DNA from: Rubrivivax sp.
Lineage (GTDB): Bacteria > Pseudomonadota > Gammaproteobacteria > Burkholderiales > Burkholderiaceae_C
Length of the DNA stretch: 61,185 nt
Assembly: GCA_022842305.1 (NCBI GenBank)
Contig: JALHPY010000010.1
Coordinates: 1 to 61,185 of the forward strand
Direction of reading: 5' to 3'
Under the pieces are notes generated by a model. That model worked only from the letters and a program-made list of their open reading frames with translations, ran no database searches and had not been told where the DNA came from. Shown here piece after piece: positions 1 through 7,953 of the stretch (within the stretch, counting starts at the first letter, position 1; every line of letters begins with the position of its first letter). A program made the position numbers and the translations under genes.

Positions 1-131
1 TGGACGTGGCGCCGGGCAACGGCGGCACCTTCTCGCTGGAGGACGGCTCGGGCCAGCACTTCGTCATCGGCATGCGGCTGTGGACCGACGAAGAGGCGGG
101 CACGCTGGAGACGCCACCCCCGGCCCGTTAG
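1..131 (+). CDS. C-terminal fragment of an unrecognised protein
   Basis: An open frame enters from the left edge (codons in phase with position 3) and ends at a TAG at 129-131. About 42 residues are visible, containing FSLEDGSGQHFVIGMRLW and ending TLETPPPAR. The codon choice (GC-rich third positions) matches real genes in this window. The start and most of the protein lie outside, and the tail is too short to assign a family. It converges with the minus-strand apt gene, leaving about 18 nt between the stops. Confidence 0.55.
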   Translation, partial: DVAPGNGGTFSLEDGSGQHFVIGMRLWTDEEAGTLETPPPAR

Positions 132-149
132 GCCGCCGTTGCGACCGGC

Positions 150-707
150 TCAGTGACCGCCGAAATCGACCAGGGTGAACAGCGCCAGGCCGGCCTCGCG
201 CAGCTTGGCTGAGCCGCCCAGCTCGGGCAGGTCGACGATGGCCGCGCCCTCGATCACCGTGGCGCCCATGCGCTCCAGCAGCTTCTTGCCGGCCATCATG
301 GTGCCGCCGGTGGCGATGAGGTCGTCGATCAGCACCACGCGGTGGCCGGGGCCCACGGCGTCGGTGTGCATCTCGACCGTGGCCGAGCCGTACTCGAGCT
401 CATACGTTTCTTCCACCGTGGCGAAGGGCAGCTTGCCCTTCTTGCGGATGGGCACGAAGCCCACGCCCAGCTCGTAGGCCAGCACGCTGCCGATGATGAA
501 GCCGCGCGCGTCCAGCCCGGCGATGGCGTCGGGCCGGGTCTCGAAGTAGCGGTGCACGAACTGGTCGATCAGCACGCGAAACACCCGCGGGTTGGCCAGC
601 AGCGGCGTGATGTCGCGGAACTGCACCCCAGGCGCCGGCCAGTCGGGCACGGTGCGGATGTGGTCCTTGATGTACTGGGCGGGCGGGGTGCTGGGGTCGG
701 CGGCCAT
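150..707 (-). CDS. apt: Adenine phosphoribosyltransferase
   Basis: Salvages adenine with PRPP to give AMP and pyrophosphate in the cytoplasm. The 185-residue product has the usual Apt length. Near the N-terminus is [16 protein letters not shown], the family's [11 protein letters not shown] signature. The middle has [18 protein letters not shown]. The PRPP-binding loop [14 protein letters not shown] lies near residue 125. The gene follows the Kef-type antiporter on the same strand with a gap of 36 nt, so the two may be co-transcribed. The start ATG chosen gives [18 protein letters not shown], in line with homologues. Assignment is secure. Confidence 0.95.
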   Translation of the reverse strand: MAADPSTPPAQYIKDHIRTVPDWPAPGVQFRDITPLLANPRVFRVLIDQFVHRYFETRPDAIAGLDARGFIIGSVLAYELGVGFVPIRKKGKLPFATVEETYELEYGSATVEMHTDAVGPGHRVVLIDDLIATGGTMMAGKKLLERMGATVIEGAAIVDLPELGGSAKLREAGLALFTLVDFGGH

Positions 708-743
708 GCTGCGGATTATGGGCAGGCGCGCATCGGCTGTGCG

Positions 744-2744
744 TCAGCCGCGCAGCAGCTTGGCCTCGGCCAGCGCCAGCGGCTCGGGCAGGCCCGACAG
801 CACCAGCGTGTCGCCCGCGGCCAGCAGGTGTGCCGGGTCGGGCGCGATCACGCCGCCGCTCAGCTGGCGCAGCGAGACCACGCTCACGCCCACGGCGTGC
901 AGCGCCTGGTCGTCCAGCGTCTGGCCCAGGCAGCGGGCGGCCTCGGGCAGGGTGACGCTCTGCAGCCGCGCCTGCGCCAGCTCTTCCACGGTGTCGTCGT
1001 CGGCGCCGTGGAAGTAGCCGCGCAGCAGGCTGTAGCGCGCGTCGCGCGCGTCGCGGGTGATGCGGATGACGCGCTTCATGGGCACGCCCACCAGCGCCAG
1101 CGCATGGCCGGCCAGCATCAGGCTGCCTTCGATGGCCTCGGGCACGACCTCGGTGGCGCCGGCGGCGCGCAGCTTCTCGATGTCGGTGTCGTCCAGCGTG
1201 CGCACCACCACCGGCACGCGCGGCGCGTGCGCCTGCACCAGGGCCAGGATGCGCAGCGCCGAGGCGGTGTCGTGGTAGGTGATCACCACCGCCGCGGCGC
1301 GCGCCAGGCCGGCGGCCATCAGGCTTTGCAGGCGCGCGGCGTCGCCGAAGACCACGCTCTGGCCGGCGGCCGCGGCCTGGCGCACGCGGTCGGGGTCCAG
1401 GTCCAGCGCCATGTAGGGGATGCGCTCGGGCGCCAGCAGCCGCGCCAGGTTCTGGCCGCTGCGGCCGTAGCCGCAGATGATGACGTGGCGTTCGGCGGCG
1501 ATGGCACGCTTGGCGATGCTGGTCACGGCCACCGACTGCATCAGCCAGTCGCTGGCGCTCAGGCGGTTGACGATGCGGTCGCTGTACAGGATGAGCACGG
1601 GCGTGGCCAGCATCGACAGCACCATGCTGGCCAGCACCGGGCTCATCCATTCGGGCGCCACCAGGCCGCGATCGGCACCCAGCGTGAGCAGCACGAAGCC
1701 GAATTCGCCCGCCTGCGCCAGGTACAGGCCGGTGCGCAGCGCCACGCCCGGGGCGGCGTGGAAGGCACGCGCCAGGGCGGCCACCAGCACCGCCTTGGCC
1801 AGCACCGGCAGGGTGGTCAGGATCAGCACCAGCGGCCACTGGTCCACCACCGGGCGCCAGTCCAGCTTCATGCCGATGGTGATGAAGAACAGCCCCAGCA
1901 GCACGTCGTGGAAGGGGCGGATGTCGGTTTCGACCTGGTGCTTGTATTCGGTCTCGGCCACCAGCATGCCGGCGACGAAGGCGCCCAGCGCCAGCGACAG
2001 CCCGGCCAGTTCGGTCAGCCAGGCCAGGCCCAGGGTGATGAGCAGCAGGTTCAGCACGAACAGCTCTTCGCTCTTGCGCCGCGCCACCTGCGTGAGCCAC
2101 CAGCGCATCACGCGCTGCCCGCCCACCAGCAGCAGTGTCAGCAGGGCCGCGGCCTTGAGCGCGGCCCAGCCCATGGCGATCGCCAGTTCTTCGGCCGGTG
2201 AACCCAGCGCCGGGATCAGCACCAGCAGCGGCACCACGGCCAAGTCCTGGAACAGCAGCACGCCCATCACGCGCCGGCCGTGTTCGCTTTCCATTTCCAG
2301 CCGCTCGGCCATGAGCTTGACGACGATGGCCGTGGAGCTCATGGCGATGGCCCCGCCCAGCACCACCGCGCCCTGCCAGCCCATGCCCCAGGGCCGGCCG
2401 GTGAGCTGGTGGTAGCCCATCACCAGCAGGCCATGGCCCAGCAGCGTGCCGGCGATGGTCAGGAACACCTGGCTCAGCCCCAGGCCGAACACCAGCGTGC
2501 GCATGCTGCGCAGCTTGGGCAGGTTGAACTCCAGCCCGATCACGAACATCAGGAAGACCACGCCGAACTCGGCCAGGTACTTGATGCTGGCCGTGTCCTT
2601 GGCCAGCGCCAGCGCGTTGGGGCCGATGAGCACGCCCACCACCAGGTAGCCCAGCATGGGCGGCAGGCGCAGCGAGCGGCAGGCCACCACGCCGATGACG
2701 GCGGCCACCAGGTACAGCAGGACAAGGGCAAGGGTGGAGGCCAT
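744..2744 (-). CDS. CPA2-family monovalent cation:proton antiporter (KefB/YbaL type) with TrkA domains
   Basis: An inner-membrane potassium or sodium/proton antiporter of 666 residues. Residues 1 to about 390 form a dozen hydrophobic segments with the CPA2 pattern (PPMLGYLVVGVLIGP, VVFLMFVIGLEF). From about residue 415 comes a Rossmann TrkA-N domain with the nucleotide loop GYGRSGQNLARLL. A TrkA-C domain occupies the last 90 residues or so (GVSVVSLRQLSGGVIAPDP). This is the KefB/KefC/YbaL layout, but no KefF/KefG ancillary oxidoreductase gene is nearby, so control by glutathione adducts cannot be claimed. It is divergent from kdsD with only 40 nt between start codons, so the two promoters must overlap. 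The transported ion is not determined. Confidence 0.88.
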   Translation of the reverse strand: MASTLALVLLYLVAAVIGVVACRSLRLPPMLGYLVVGVLIGPNALALAKDTASIKYLAEFGVVFLMFVIGLEFNLPKLRSMRTLVFGLGLSQVFLTIAGTLLGHGLLVMGYHQLTGRPWGMGWQGAVVLGGAIAMSSTAIVVKLMAERLEMESEHGRRVMGVLLFQDLAVVPLLVLIPALGSPAEELAIAMGWAALKAAALLTLLLVGGQRVMRWWLTQVARRKSEELFVLNLLLITLGLAWLTELAGLSLALGAFVAGMLVAETEYKHQVETDIRPFHDVLLGLFFITIGMKLDWRPVVDQWPLVLILTTLPVLAKAVLVAALARAFHAAPGVALRTGLYLAQAGEFGFVLLTLGADRGLVAPEWMSPVLASMVLSMLATPVLILYSDRIVNRLSASDWLMQSVAVTSIAKRAIAAERHVIICGYGRSGQNLARLLAPERIPYMALDLDPDRVRQAAAAGQSVVFGDAARLQSLMAAGLARAAAVVITYHDTASALRILALVQAHAPRVPVVVRTLDDTDIEKLRAAGATEVVPEAIEGSLMLAGHALALVGVPMKRVIRITRDARDARYSLLRGYFHGADDDTVEELAQARLQSVTLPEAARCLGQTLDDQALHAVGVSVVSLRQLSGGVIAPDPAHLLAAGDTLVLSGLPEPLALAEAKLLRG

Positions 2745-2784
2745 GGATGCCTAGAATGTATCGAACCCTCAAGGCGCGCCCGAT

Positions 2785-3774
2785 TTGAACCCTCCCAGCA
2801 CTTTCGATGCCACCCGCGCCTTGGCGCTGGCGCGGCGCACCTTCGAGATCGAGGCGCGCGCGCTGCTGGCCCTGGCCGCGCGCCAGGACCCCGGCTTTGC
2901 CGGCGCGGTACAGGCCATGCTGGTGTGCCGCGGCCGCGTGGTGGTGATGGGCATGGGCAAGAGCGGCCACGTGGGGCGCAAGATCGCCGCCACGCTGGCG
3001 TCCACCGGCACGCCTTCTTTCTTCGTGCACCCGGCCGAGGCCAGCCACGGCGACCTGGGCATGGTGATGGCCGGCGACGTGGTGCTGGCCATCAGCAACA
3101 GCGGCGAAAGCGACGAGCTGGCCGCCATCCTGCCGGCCATGCGCCGCCTGGGCGTGACCCTGGTGGCCATGACCGGCCAGGCCGATTCGACGCTGGCGCA
3201 GCACGCCGACGTGGTGATCTCCAGCGCGGTGGAAGAAGAAGCATGCCCGCTGAACCTGGCGCCCACCGCCAGCACCACGGCGCAGATGGCGCTGGGCGAC
3301 GCACTGGCCGTGGCCCTGCTGGACGCGCGCGGTTTCCGCGAGGAAGACTTCGCGCGCTCGCATCCCGGCGGCAGCCTGGGCCGCAAGCTGCTGATGCACG
3401 TGCGCGACCTGATGCGCAGCGGCGACGCCGTGCCGCGCGTGCCGCCCACGGCGCATTTCAACGACCTGCTGCGCGAGATGACCGGCAAGGGCCTGGGCTT
3501 TGCCGCCGTGGCCGGTGACGACGGCCGGCCGCTGGGCATCTTCACCGACGGCGACCTGCGCCGCCTGATCGAGCGCGGCGCCGACCTGCGCACGCTGCAC
3601 GCGGCCGACGTGATGCACACCGGGCCGCGCCTGGTGCGCGCCGACGCGCTGGCGGTGGACGCGGCGCAGGTGATGGAGCAGCACCGCATCACCAGCGTGC
3701 TGGTGGTCGACGCGCAAGGGCTGCTGGTGGGCGCGCTCAACTCCAACGACCTGATGCGGGCCAAGGTCATCTGA
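2785..3774 (+). CDS. kdsD: Arabinose-5-phosphate isomerase (KpsF/GutQ family)
   Basis: Interconverts D-ribulose 5-phosphate and D-arabinose 5-phosphate, the first committed step toward Kdo of lipopolysaccharide. It has 329 residues, the usual length. A SIS sugar-isomerase domain covers about residues 35-175 (VVVMGMGKSGHVGRKIAATL, then PAEASHGDLGMV). Two CBS domains fill the C-terminal half (LGIFTDGDLRRLIERG and ITSVLVVDAQGLLVGALNSNDLMR). The start taken is TTG at 2785, since no in-frame ATG lies nearby; ribosome-binding complementarity is weak. The stop overlaps the kdsC start as ATGA, so translation is probably coupled. Confidence 0.93.
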   Translation: MNPPSTFDATRALALARRTFEIEARALLALAARQDPGFAGAVQAMLVCRGRVVVMGMGKSGHVGRKIAATLASTGTPSFFVHPAEASHGDLGMVMAGDVVLAISNSGESDELAAILPAMRRLGVTLVAMTGQADSTLAQHADVVISSAVEEEACPLNLAPTASTTAQMALGDALAVALLDARGFREEDFARSHPGGSLGRKLLMHVRDLMRSGDAVPRVPPTAHFNDLLREMTGKGLGFAAVAGDDGRPLGIFTDGDLRRLIERGADLRTLHAADVMHTGPRLVRADALAVDAAQVMEQHRITSVLVVDAQGLLVGALNSNDLMRAKVI

Positions 3775-4346
3775 TGACGCCCGCCTTGAGCTTCCCGCCC
3801 GCGCTGCTGCTGCAGGCGCAGGGCGCCGGCCTGGGCCTGAAGGCCGCGATCTTCGACGTCGACGGCGTGCTCACCGATGGCGCGCTCTACATCGGCGAGC
3901 AGGGCGAACTGTTCAAGGCCTTCAACACGCTGGACGGCCACGGCCTGAAGCTGCTGCAGGCCGGCGGCATTGCGCCGCTGATCATCACCGGGCGCGATTC
4001 ACCCGCGGTGCGGCGGCGCGTGGCCGACCTGGGCCTGGCGCATGCGGTCTACGGCGCGCACGACAAGCTGGCGGCCGCCGATGCGCTGCTGGCCACGCTG
4101 GGCCTGGCCTGGCCCGAGGTGGCGGTGATCGGCGACGACTGGCCCGACCTGCCCTTGCTGCTGCGCGCCGGCTTTGCCTGCGCGCCACCCAACGCCCACG
4201 CCGAGGTGCGCGCGGTGGTGCAGCACATCACCGCCGCGCGCGGCGGCCAGGGCGCGGCGCGCGAATTCTGCGACCTGCTGCTGGTGGCCGCCGGCCGCTA
4301 TGCCGGGCTGCTGGCGGAACAGACCCGCACGCTGGACGGGCGGTGA
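3774..4346 (+). CDS. kdsC: 3-deoxy-D-manno-octulosonate 8-phosphate phosphatase
   Basis: Dephosphorylates Kdo-8-phosphate in the Kdo branch of LPS synthesis. It is a 190-residue HAD-superfamily protein of the C0 (capless) type. Motif I is FDVDGVLTDG near residue 28, motif II is LIITGRDS, and the metal-binding motif is VIGDDWPDLPLL. Family members act as tetramers. The ATG overlaps the kdsD stop and the TGA overlaps the GTG of lptC, giving a tightly coupled kdsD-kdsC-lptC unit. Confidence 0.94.
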   Translation: MTPALSFPPALLLQAQGAGLGLKAAIFDVDGVLTDGALYIGEQGELFKAFNTLDGHGLKLLQAGGIAPLIITGRDSPAVRRRVADLGLAHAVYGAHDKLAAADALLATLGLAWPEVAVIGDDWPDLPLLLRAGFACAPPNAHAEVRAVVQHITAARGGQGAAREFCDLLLVAAGRYAGLLAEQTRTLDGR

Positions 4347-5029
4347 GCGTCGAGCTGCACCTGCCGGACCTGCCCGAGGTGCCGATCTCGCTGGGCCCGG
4401 TGCGTGGCGCCGCGCCGCCGCGCGTCAACACGCCCTGGCACCTGCGCCTGCGCGACGCGCTCTCGGCCTACCTGCCGCTGCTGCTGATGGCGCTGCTGGC
4501 GCTGGCCACCTGGTGGCTGGCCAAGCACTCGCCGGGCGCGCCGCCGCCGCTGGTGGCGCGCGGGGTCTCGGCCGAACCCGACTACACCATGACGCAGTTC
4601 GCGCTGGAGCGCTTCGACGAGGCCGGCCTGCTGAAGCTGCGCATCGAGGGCGCGCGCATGCGCCACTTTCCCGCCACGGACCGCATCGAGATCGAAGACG
4701 TGCAGATCCGCTCCTACAGCCCCGATCGCCGCGTCACCCTGGCCAGCGCACGCCGCGCCCTGGGCACCGGCGACGGCAGCGAGCTGCAGCTGCTGGGCGA
4801 CGCCCGGGTCATCAGCAGCGACGCCCAGGGCGTGACGCTGGTGATGCGCGGCGAGTTCCTGCACGCCTTTCTGCTGGCCGAGCGCGTGAAGAGCCACCTG
4901 CCGGTGACGGTGCAGCAGGGCAGCACGGCCATGCAGGCGGCCGGGCTCGAATACGACCACGGCCGGCGCCTGCTCGAGCTGAAAGGCCCCCTGCGCATGG
5001 AGCTGGCCGCACCGGCGGCGCGGCCATGA
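4343..5029 (+). CDS. lptC: LPS export protein LptC
   Basis: Single-pass inner-membrane part of the LptBFGC-A-DE bridge that carries lipopolysaccharide to the outer membrane. It is a 228-residue product with a GTG start overlapping the kdsC stop. One transmembrane helix lies near residues 45-65 (LPLLLMALLALATWWLA). It is followed by a periplasmic LptC/OstA-like beta domain (PDYTMTQFALERFDEAG, VTLASARRALGTGDG). The cytoplasmic N-terminal stretch of about 45 residues is longer than in E. coli LptC, as in other betaproteobacteria. Unusually, lptA and lptB do not follow; an SDR gene does. Confidence 0.88.
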   Translation: MSVELHLPDLPEVPISLGPVRGAAPPRVNTPWHLRLRDALSAYLPLLLMALLALATWWLAKHSPGAPPPLVARGVSAEPDYTMTQFALERFDEAGLLKLRIEGARMRHFPATDRIEIEDVQIRSYSPDRRVTLASARRALGTGDGSELQLLGDARVISSDAQGVTLVMRGEFLHAFLLAERVKSHLPVTVQQGSTAMQAAGLEYDHGRRLLELKGPLRMELAAPAARP

Positions 5030-5802
5030 CGCCGCCGCCGCTGGTCTTCATCACCGGCGCGTCCAGCGGCATCGGCCAGGCCCTGGCCGCGCGCTATGCG
5101 CGGGCCGGTTGGCACCTGGCGCTGGCGGCACGGCGCGATGCCGCACTGCGCGCCTGGGCCGCGGAGCAGGGCCTGGATGGCGCGCGCCTGGGCATCTACC
5201 GCGCCGACGTGGCCGAGGTCGACAGCATCGTCGCCGCCGGCGCCGAGTGCATCGCGCGCCAGGGCCTGCCCCAGGTGGTGATCGCCTGCGCCGGCAACAG
5301 CGTGGGCATGGACAGCGCCGAGCGCGAAGACCTGGACGTGCTGCGCGACACGCTCTTGACCAACACCGTCGGCCTGGCCGCGAGCTTCCATCCCTTCCTG
5401 CGCGGCATGCGCGAGCGCGGCTCGGGCACGCTGGTGGGCGTGGCCAGCGTGGCCGCCATCCGCGGGCTGCCGGGCCACGGCGCCTATTGCGCCAGCAAGG
5501 CCGGCGTGGTGGCCTATTGCGAAAGCCTGCGCGTCGAAAGCCGGCGCCATGGCCTGAAGGTGGTGACGTTGCTGCCGGGCTACATCGCCACGCCGCTGAC
5601 CGCGCGCAACCCCTACGCCATGCCCTTCCTGATGCCGGTGGAGCGCTTTGCCGAACGGGCATACCACGCCATCCAGGCCGGCGACAGCTACCGCGTCATT
5701 CCCTGGCAGATGGCCGTGGTGGCCAAGCTGCTGCGCATCCTGCCCAACGCCTTGTACGACCGTGCCCTGGGCCGGCGCGGGCGCAAACCGCGGCGCAGCT
5801 GA
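5026..5802 (+). CDS. SDR-family NAD(P)-dependent oxidoreductase
   Basis: A classical short-chain dehydrogenase of 258 residues. The N-terminal cofactor loop is FITGASSGIGQALAARYA. The NAG-type motif appears as CAGNSVG. The catalytic Ser is in VGVASVAAIRG, and the catalytic Tyr/Lys pair is in YCASKAGVVAYCESLRVE. Substrate is not predictable. The ATG at 5026 overlaps the lptC stop by 4 nt, so it is translated with the kdsD-kdsC-lptC unit. That placement hints at an envelope-related role, but this is inference only. The tail RALGRRGRKPRRS is strongly basic. Confidence 0.88.
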   Translation: MTPPPLVFITGASSGIGQALAARYARAGWHLALAARRDAALRAWAAEQGLDGARLGIYRADVAEVDSIVAAGAECIARQGLPQVVIACAGNSVGMDSAEREDLDVLRDTLLTNTVGLAASFHPFLRGMRERGSGTLVGVASVAAIRGLPGHGAYCASKAGVVAYCESLRVESRRHGLKVVTLLPGYIATPLTARNPYAMPFLMPVERFAERAYHAIQAGDSYRVIPWQMAVVAKLLRILPNALYDRALGRRGRKPRRS

Positions 5803-5859
5803 GGGGAGTCAGGGCGCCGGGCGGGGACATTCCGCGGCGTGCGAGCATCGCGCCCCACG

Positions 5860-6813
5860 ATGATCGACGTGGTGGTTCTTTTCTTCCTGCTGGGTGTGGT
5901 GGCGCGGCTTGCCAAGAGCGACTTGCGGCTGCCCGAGGCGCTGTATGAAACCCTGGCCATCTACCTGCTGCTGGCCATCGGCCTGAAGGGCGGCATCGAG
6001 CTCAGCCGCCAGCCGCTGGCAGCGCTGGCGCCGCAGGTGGCGGCCTGCATGGCGCTGGGCTTCGCGATCCCCTTTGCGCTGTTTCCGCTGGCTCGGGCGC
6101 TGCGGCTGTCGGGTCCCGACGCGGCGTCGCTGGCGGCCCACTACGGATCGGTCAGCGTGGTCACCTTTGCCGTGGCCAGTGCGGCGCTGACGCGCGAGGG
6201 CATCGCGTACGAAAGCCATGCCGCGCTGTGGGTGGCGGTGATGGAGGCGCCGGGGCTGATCGCGGGCATCCTGCTCGCCCGCTGGGCGGGCAGCGGTGCC
6301 GGTGGGCGTGCCGGCGAGCGCGCCGGCTGGGGCCGCTTGATGCACGATCTGTTGTTCGGCAAGAGCGTGCTGCTGCTGCTGGGCGGCCTGGCCATCGGCG
6401 CCATCGCCGGCGAAGCCGGCACGGAGCCGATCCGCGCCGTGTTCATCGACCCGTTCAAGGGCGTGCTGGCGCTGTTCCTGCTGGAGCTGGGCCTGGTGGC
6501 CGGCGGGCGGCTGGGTGAAGTGCGGCGTTTCGGCCCTGCCGTACTGGTGCTGGGCCTGGGCGCACCGCCGCTGCTGGCCGTGGCCGGTGCGCTGGTGGGG
6601 CTGGCGCTGGGGCTGTCGACAGGCGGCGTGGCGCTGATGGCCACGCTGGCGGCCAGTGCCAGCTACATCGCCGCCCCCACCGCCATGCGCCTGGCGGTGC
6701 CCGAGGCCAACGCCGCGCTGTCGATCACGGCGGCGCTGGGCATCACCTTCCCCTTCAACGTCGTCATCGGCATCCCGCTGTACATCCGGCTTGCCCAGGG
6801 GCTTACCGCATGA
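5860..6813 (+). CDS. sbtA: SbtA-family sodium-dependent bicarbonate permease
   Basis: An inner-membrane protein of 317 residues whose family includes the cyanobacterial high-affinity sodium/bicarbonate symporter. It is built of about ten hydrophobic helices in two inverted halves. It carries LLLAIGLKGGIELS, the SAM-like segment HYGSVSVVTFAVASAAL, and the C-terminal segment SYIAAPTAMRLAVPEANAALSI followed by FPFNVVIGIPLY, all typical of the SbtA (DUF897) family. ATG 5860 is preferred over GTG 5839 because the protein then begins directly with a hydrophobic helix. Its stop overlaps the ATG of the PII-like gene, matching the known sbtA-sbtB arrangement. Bicarbonate as substrate is inferred from the family. 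Confidence 0.86.
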   Translation: MIDVVVLFFLLGVVARLAKSDLRLPEALYETLAIYLLLAIGLKGGIELSRQPLAALAPQVAACMALGFAIPFALFPLARALRLSGPDAASLAAHYGSVSVVTFAVASAALTREGIAYESHAALWVAVMEAPGLIAGILLARWAGSGAGGRAGERAGWGRLMHDLLFGKSVLLLLGGLAIGAIAGEAGTEPIRAVFIDPFKGVLALFLLELGLVAGGRLGEVRRFGPAVLVLGLGAPPLLAVAGALVGLALGLSTGGVALMATLAASASYIAAPTAMRLAVPEANAALSITAALGITFPFNVVIGIPLYIRLAQGLTA

Positions 6814-7118
6814 AGCTCGCCAAACATCCCAAGACGATGCTGGTCATCGTGGCCGAGGCCTTGCTCGAGGAGGACCTGATCCGCGACGCCAGCCAGCGCG
6901 GTGCGCAAGGCTGGACCGTGAGCGAAGTGCACGGCGCCAGCCGCGACGGCGTGCGCGAAGGCGCCTGGGAAGCCGACCGCACGATCGAACTGCGCCTGGT
7001 CTGCGACGAGGCCGTGGCCGACGCGATTGCGGCGCACGTGCTGCAGGCCTATGCAGCGCATTACGCCGTGGCGATGTACTTTGTGCCCGTGACGGTGCTG
7101 CGGCCCGAGCGCTTCTGA
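6810..7118 (+). CDS. sbtB: SbtB-like PII signalling protein
   Basis: A small 102-residue protein with the PII-like ferredoxin fold. It shows a first strand (KTMLVIVAEALLEEDLIRDASQRGAQGWTVS split by a helix), a T-loop region (EVHGASRDGVREGAWE), a second beta-alpha unit (RTIELRLVCDEAVADAIAAHVL) and a final strand (AVAMYFVPVTVLRPERF). In cyanobacteria SbtB trimers bind adenine nucleotides and control SbtA. Here the gene overlaps sbtA by ATGA, supporting the pairing. The chain ends right after the last strand, so the extra C-terminal cysteine loop of some cyanobacterial SbtB proteins is absent. A bidirectional terminator follows. Confidence 0.8.
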   Translation: MKLAKHPKTMLVIVAEALLEEDLIRDASQRGAQGWTVSEVHGASRDGVREGAWEADRTIELRLVCDEAVADAIAAHVLQAYAAHYAVAMYFVPVTVLRPERF

Positions 7119-7130
7119 CCCTGCGGCGGC

Positions 7131-7165
7131 CACGAAAAAGGCGCCCGCAGGCGCCTTGTTTCGTG
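7131..7165. terminator. Bidirectional Rho-independent terminator
   Basis: A long hairpin: CACGAAA then AAGGCGCC, loop CGCA, then GGCGCCTT, one bulged G, and TTTCGTG. An A-run on the left and a T-run on the right make it usable in both directions. It sits between the convergent sbtB and RRM genes. Confidence 0.85.
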
Positions 7166-7182
7166 ACTTGCGGAGCGTGGGC

Positions 7183-7695
7183 TCAGTAGCCGCCGCGGCT
7201 GCCGCCGCCACCGCCGTAGCCGCCACCACCGCCGCCGCCACTGCGGCCACCGCCACCACCACCGTAGGGGCTGCGACCACCGCCGCCGCCGCCACCGCCG
7301 TAGGGGCTGCGACCGCCACCGCCGCCGGCACCACCGCTGCCGCCGCCGCCACCGTAGCCGCCGCCACCACCACTGCCGCCACCGCCGTAGCCGCCACGGC
7401 TGCCACCACCACCACCGCCGCCACCACCGAAGCCGCCCGGCCGCTCTTCGCGGGGACGGGCCTCGTTGACGACAACGGCGCGGCCGTCGATCGCCTGGCC
7501 GTTCATGCCGTTGATGGCGGCTTGCGCTTCGGCGTCATTGCCCATCTCGACGAAACCAAAGCCCTTGGAGCGGCCGGTTTCGCGATCCATCATGACCTTG
7601 GCGGACGAGACGGTGCCGTATTGAGAGAAGGCCTGGAGCAGCGAATCGTCGCGCACCGAGTAAGCCAGATTACCGACGTAAAGTTTGTTTCCCAC
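7183..7695 (-). CDS. Glycine-rich RRM RNA-binding protein
   Basis: 170 residues: one RNA-recognition motif followed by a glycine-rich tail. RNP2 is LYVGNL (residues 5-10) and RNP1 is KGFGFVEM (about 45-52), so the aromatic RNA-stacking residues are present. The last 85 residues or so are almost only Gly with repeated RSPYGGGG and YGGGG units, encoded by a low-complexity GCC/ACC tract. Such proteins in betaproteobacteria and cyanobacteria are often cold-induced RNA chaperones. The long 5' region (7696-7953) leaves room for a structured leader, which I did not resolve. The repeat tract could vary in length between strains. Confidence 0.9.
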   Translation of the reverse strand: MGNKLYVGNLAYSVRDDSLLQAFSQYGTVSSAKVMMDRETGRSKGFGFVEMGNDAEAQAAINGMNGQAIDGRAVVVNEARPREERPGGFGGGGGGGGGSRGGYGGGGSGGGGGYGGGGGSGGAGGGGGRSPYGGGGGGGGRSPYGGGGGGRSGGGGGGGYGGGGGSRGGY

Positions 7696-7953
7696 GGGGA
7701 GCCCTTAAAAGTACCAGTCGAACCATGCGGAGCTCCACCCTGCAAGAACCATTCAAGCTAAAGGTACGGCTGCCAGACACAGACTACCTATTATGTCCGT
7801 CGCCATGGCGCGTATGTAAAGGGGCGGCAACACAAATGTTGTTTTGCAGCCCCCAGGCAAACCCTTGCTTTGGCCCTGAAGCCACGTTGCTGCACCGCGC
7901 AAGTGCGTGGTGCCGGGTTCCTGGCACCCGCGCTGGGCGCCTACCATCGCGGC
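7696..7953. other. Intergenic region between divergent RRM and marC genes
   Basis: 258 nt with lower GC than its surroundings near 7770-7860, as expected for divergent promoters. No operator repeat or convincing riboswitch was recognised. An AAGGGCTCC ribosome-binding stretch lies before the RRM start on the minus strand. Confidence 0.4.

Noticed and set aside
342..2201. Very long open frames opposite the antiporter and other genes (for example a 619-codon plus-strand frame rich in His, Gln, Arg and Gly).
   Set aside because: They are complementary-strand shadows of real genes, with the composition expected from GC-rich codons read backwards and no conserved motif.
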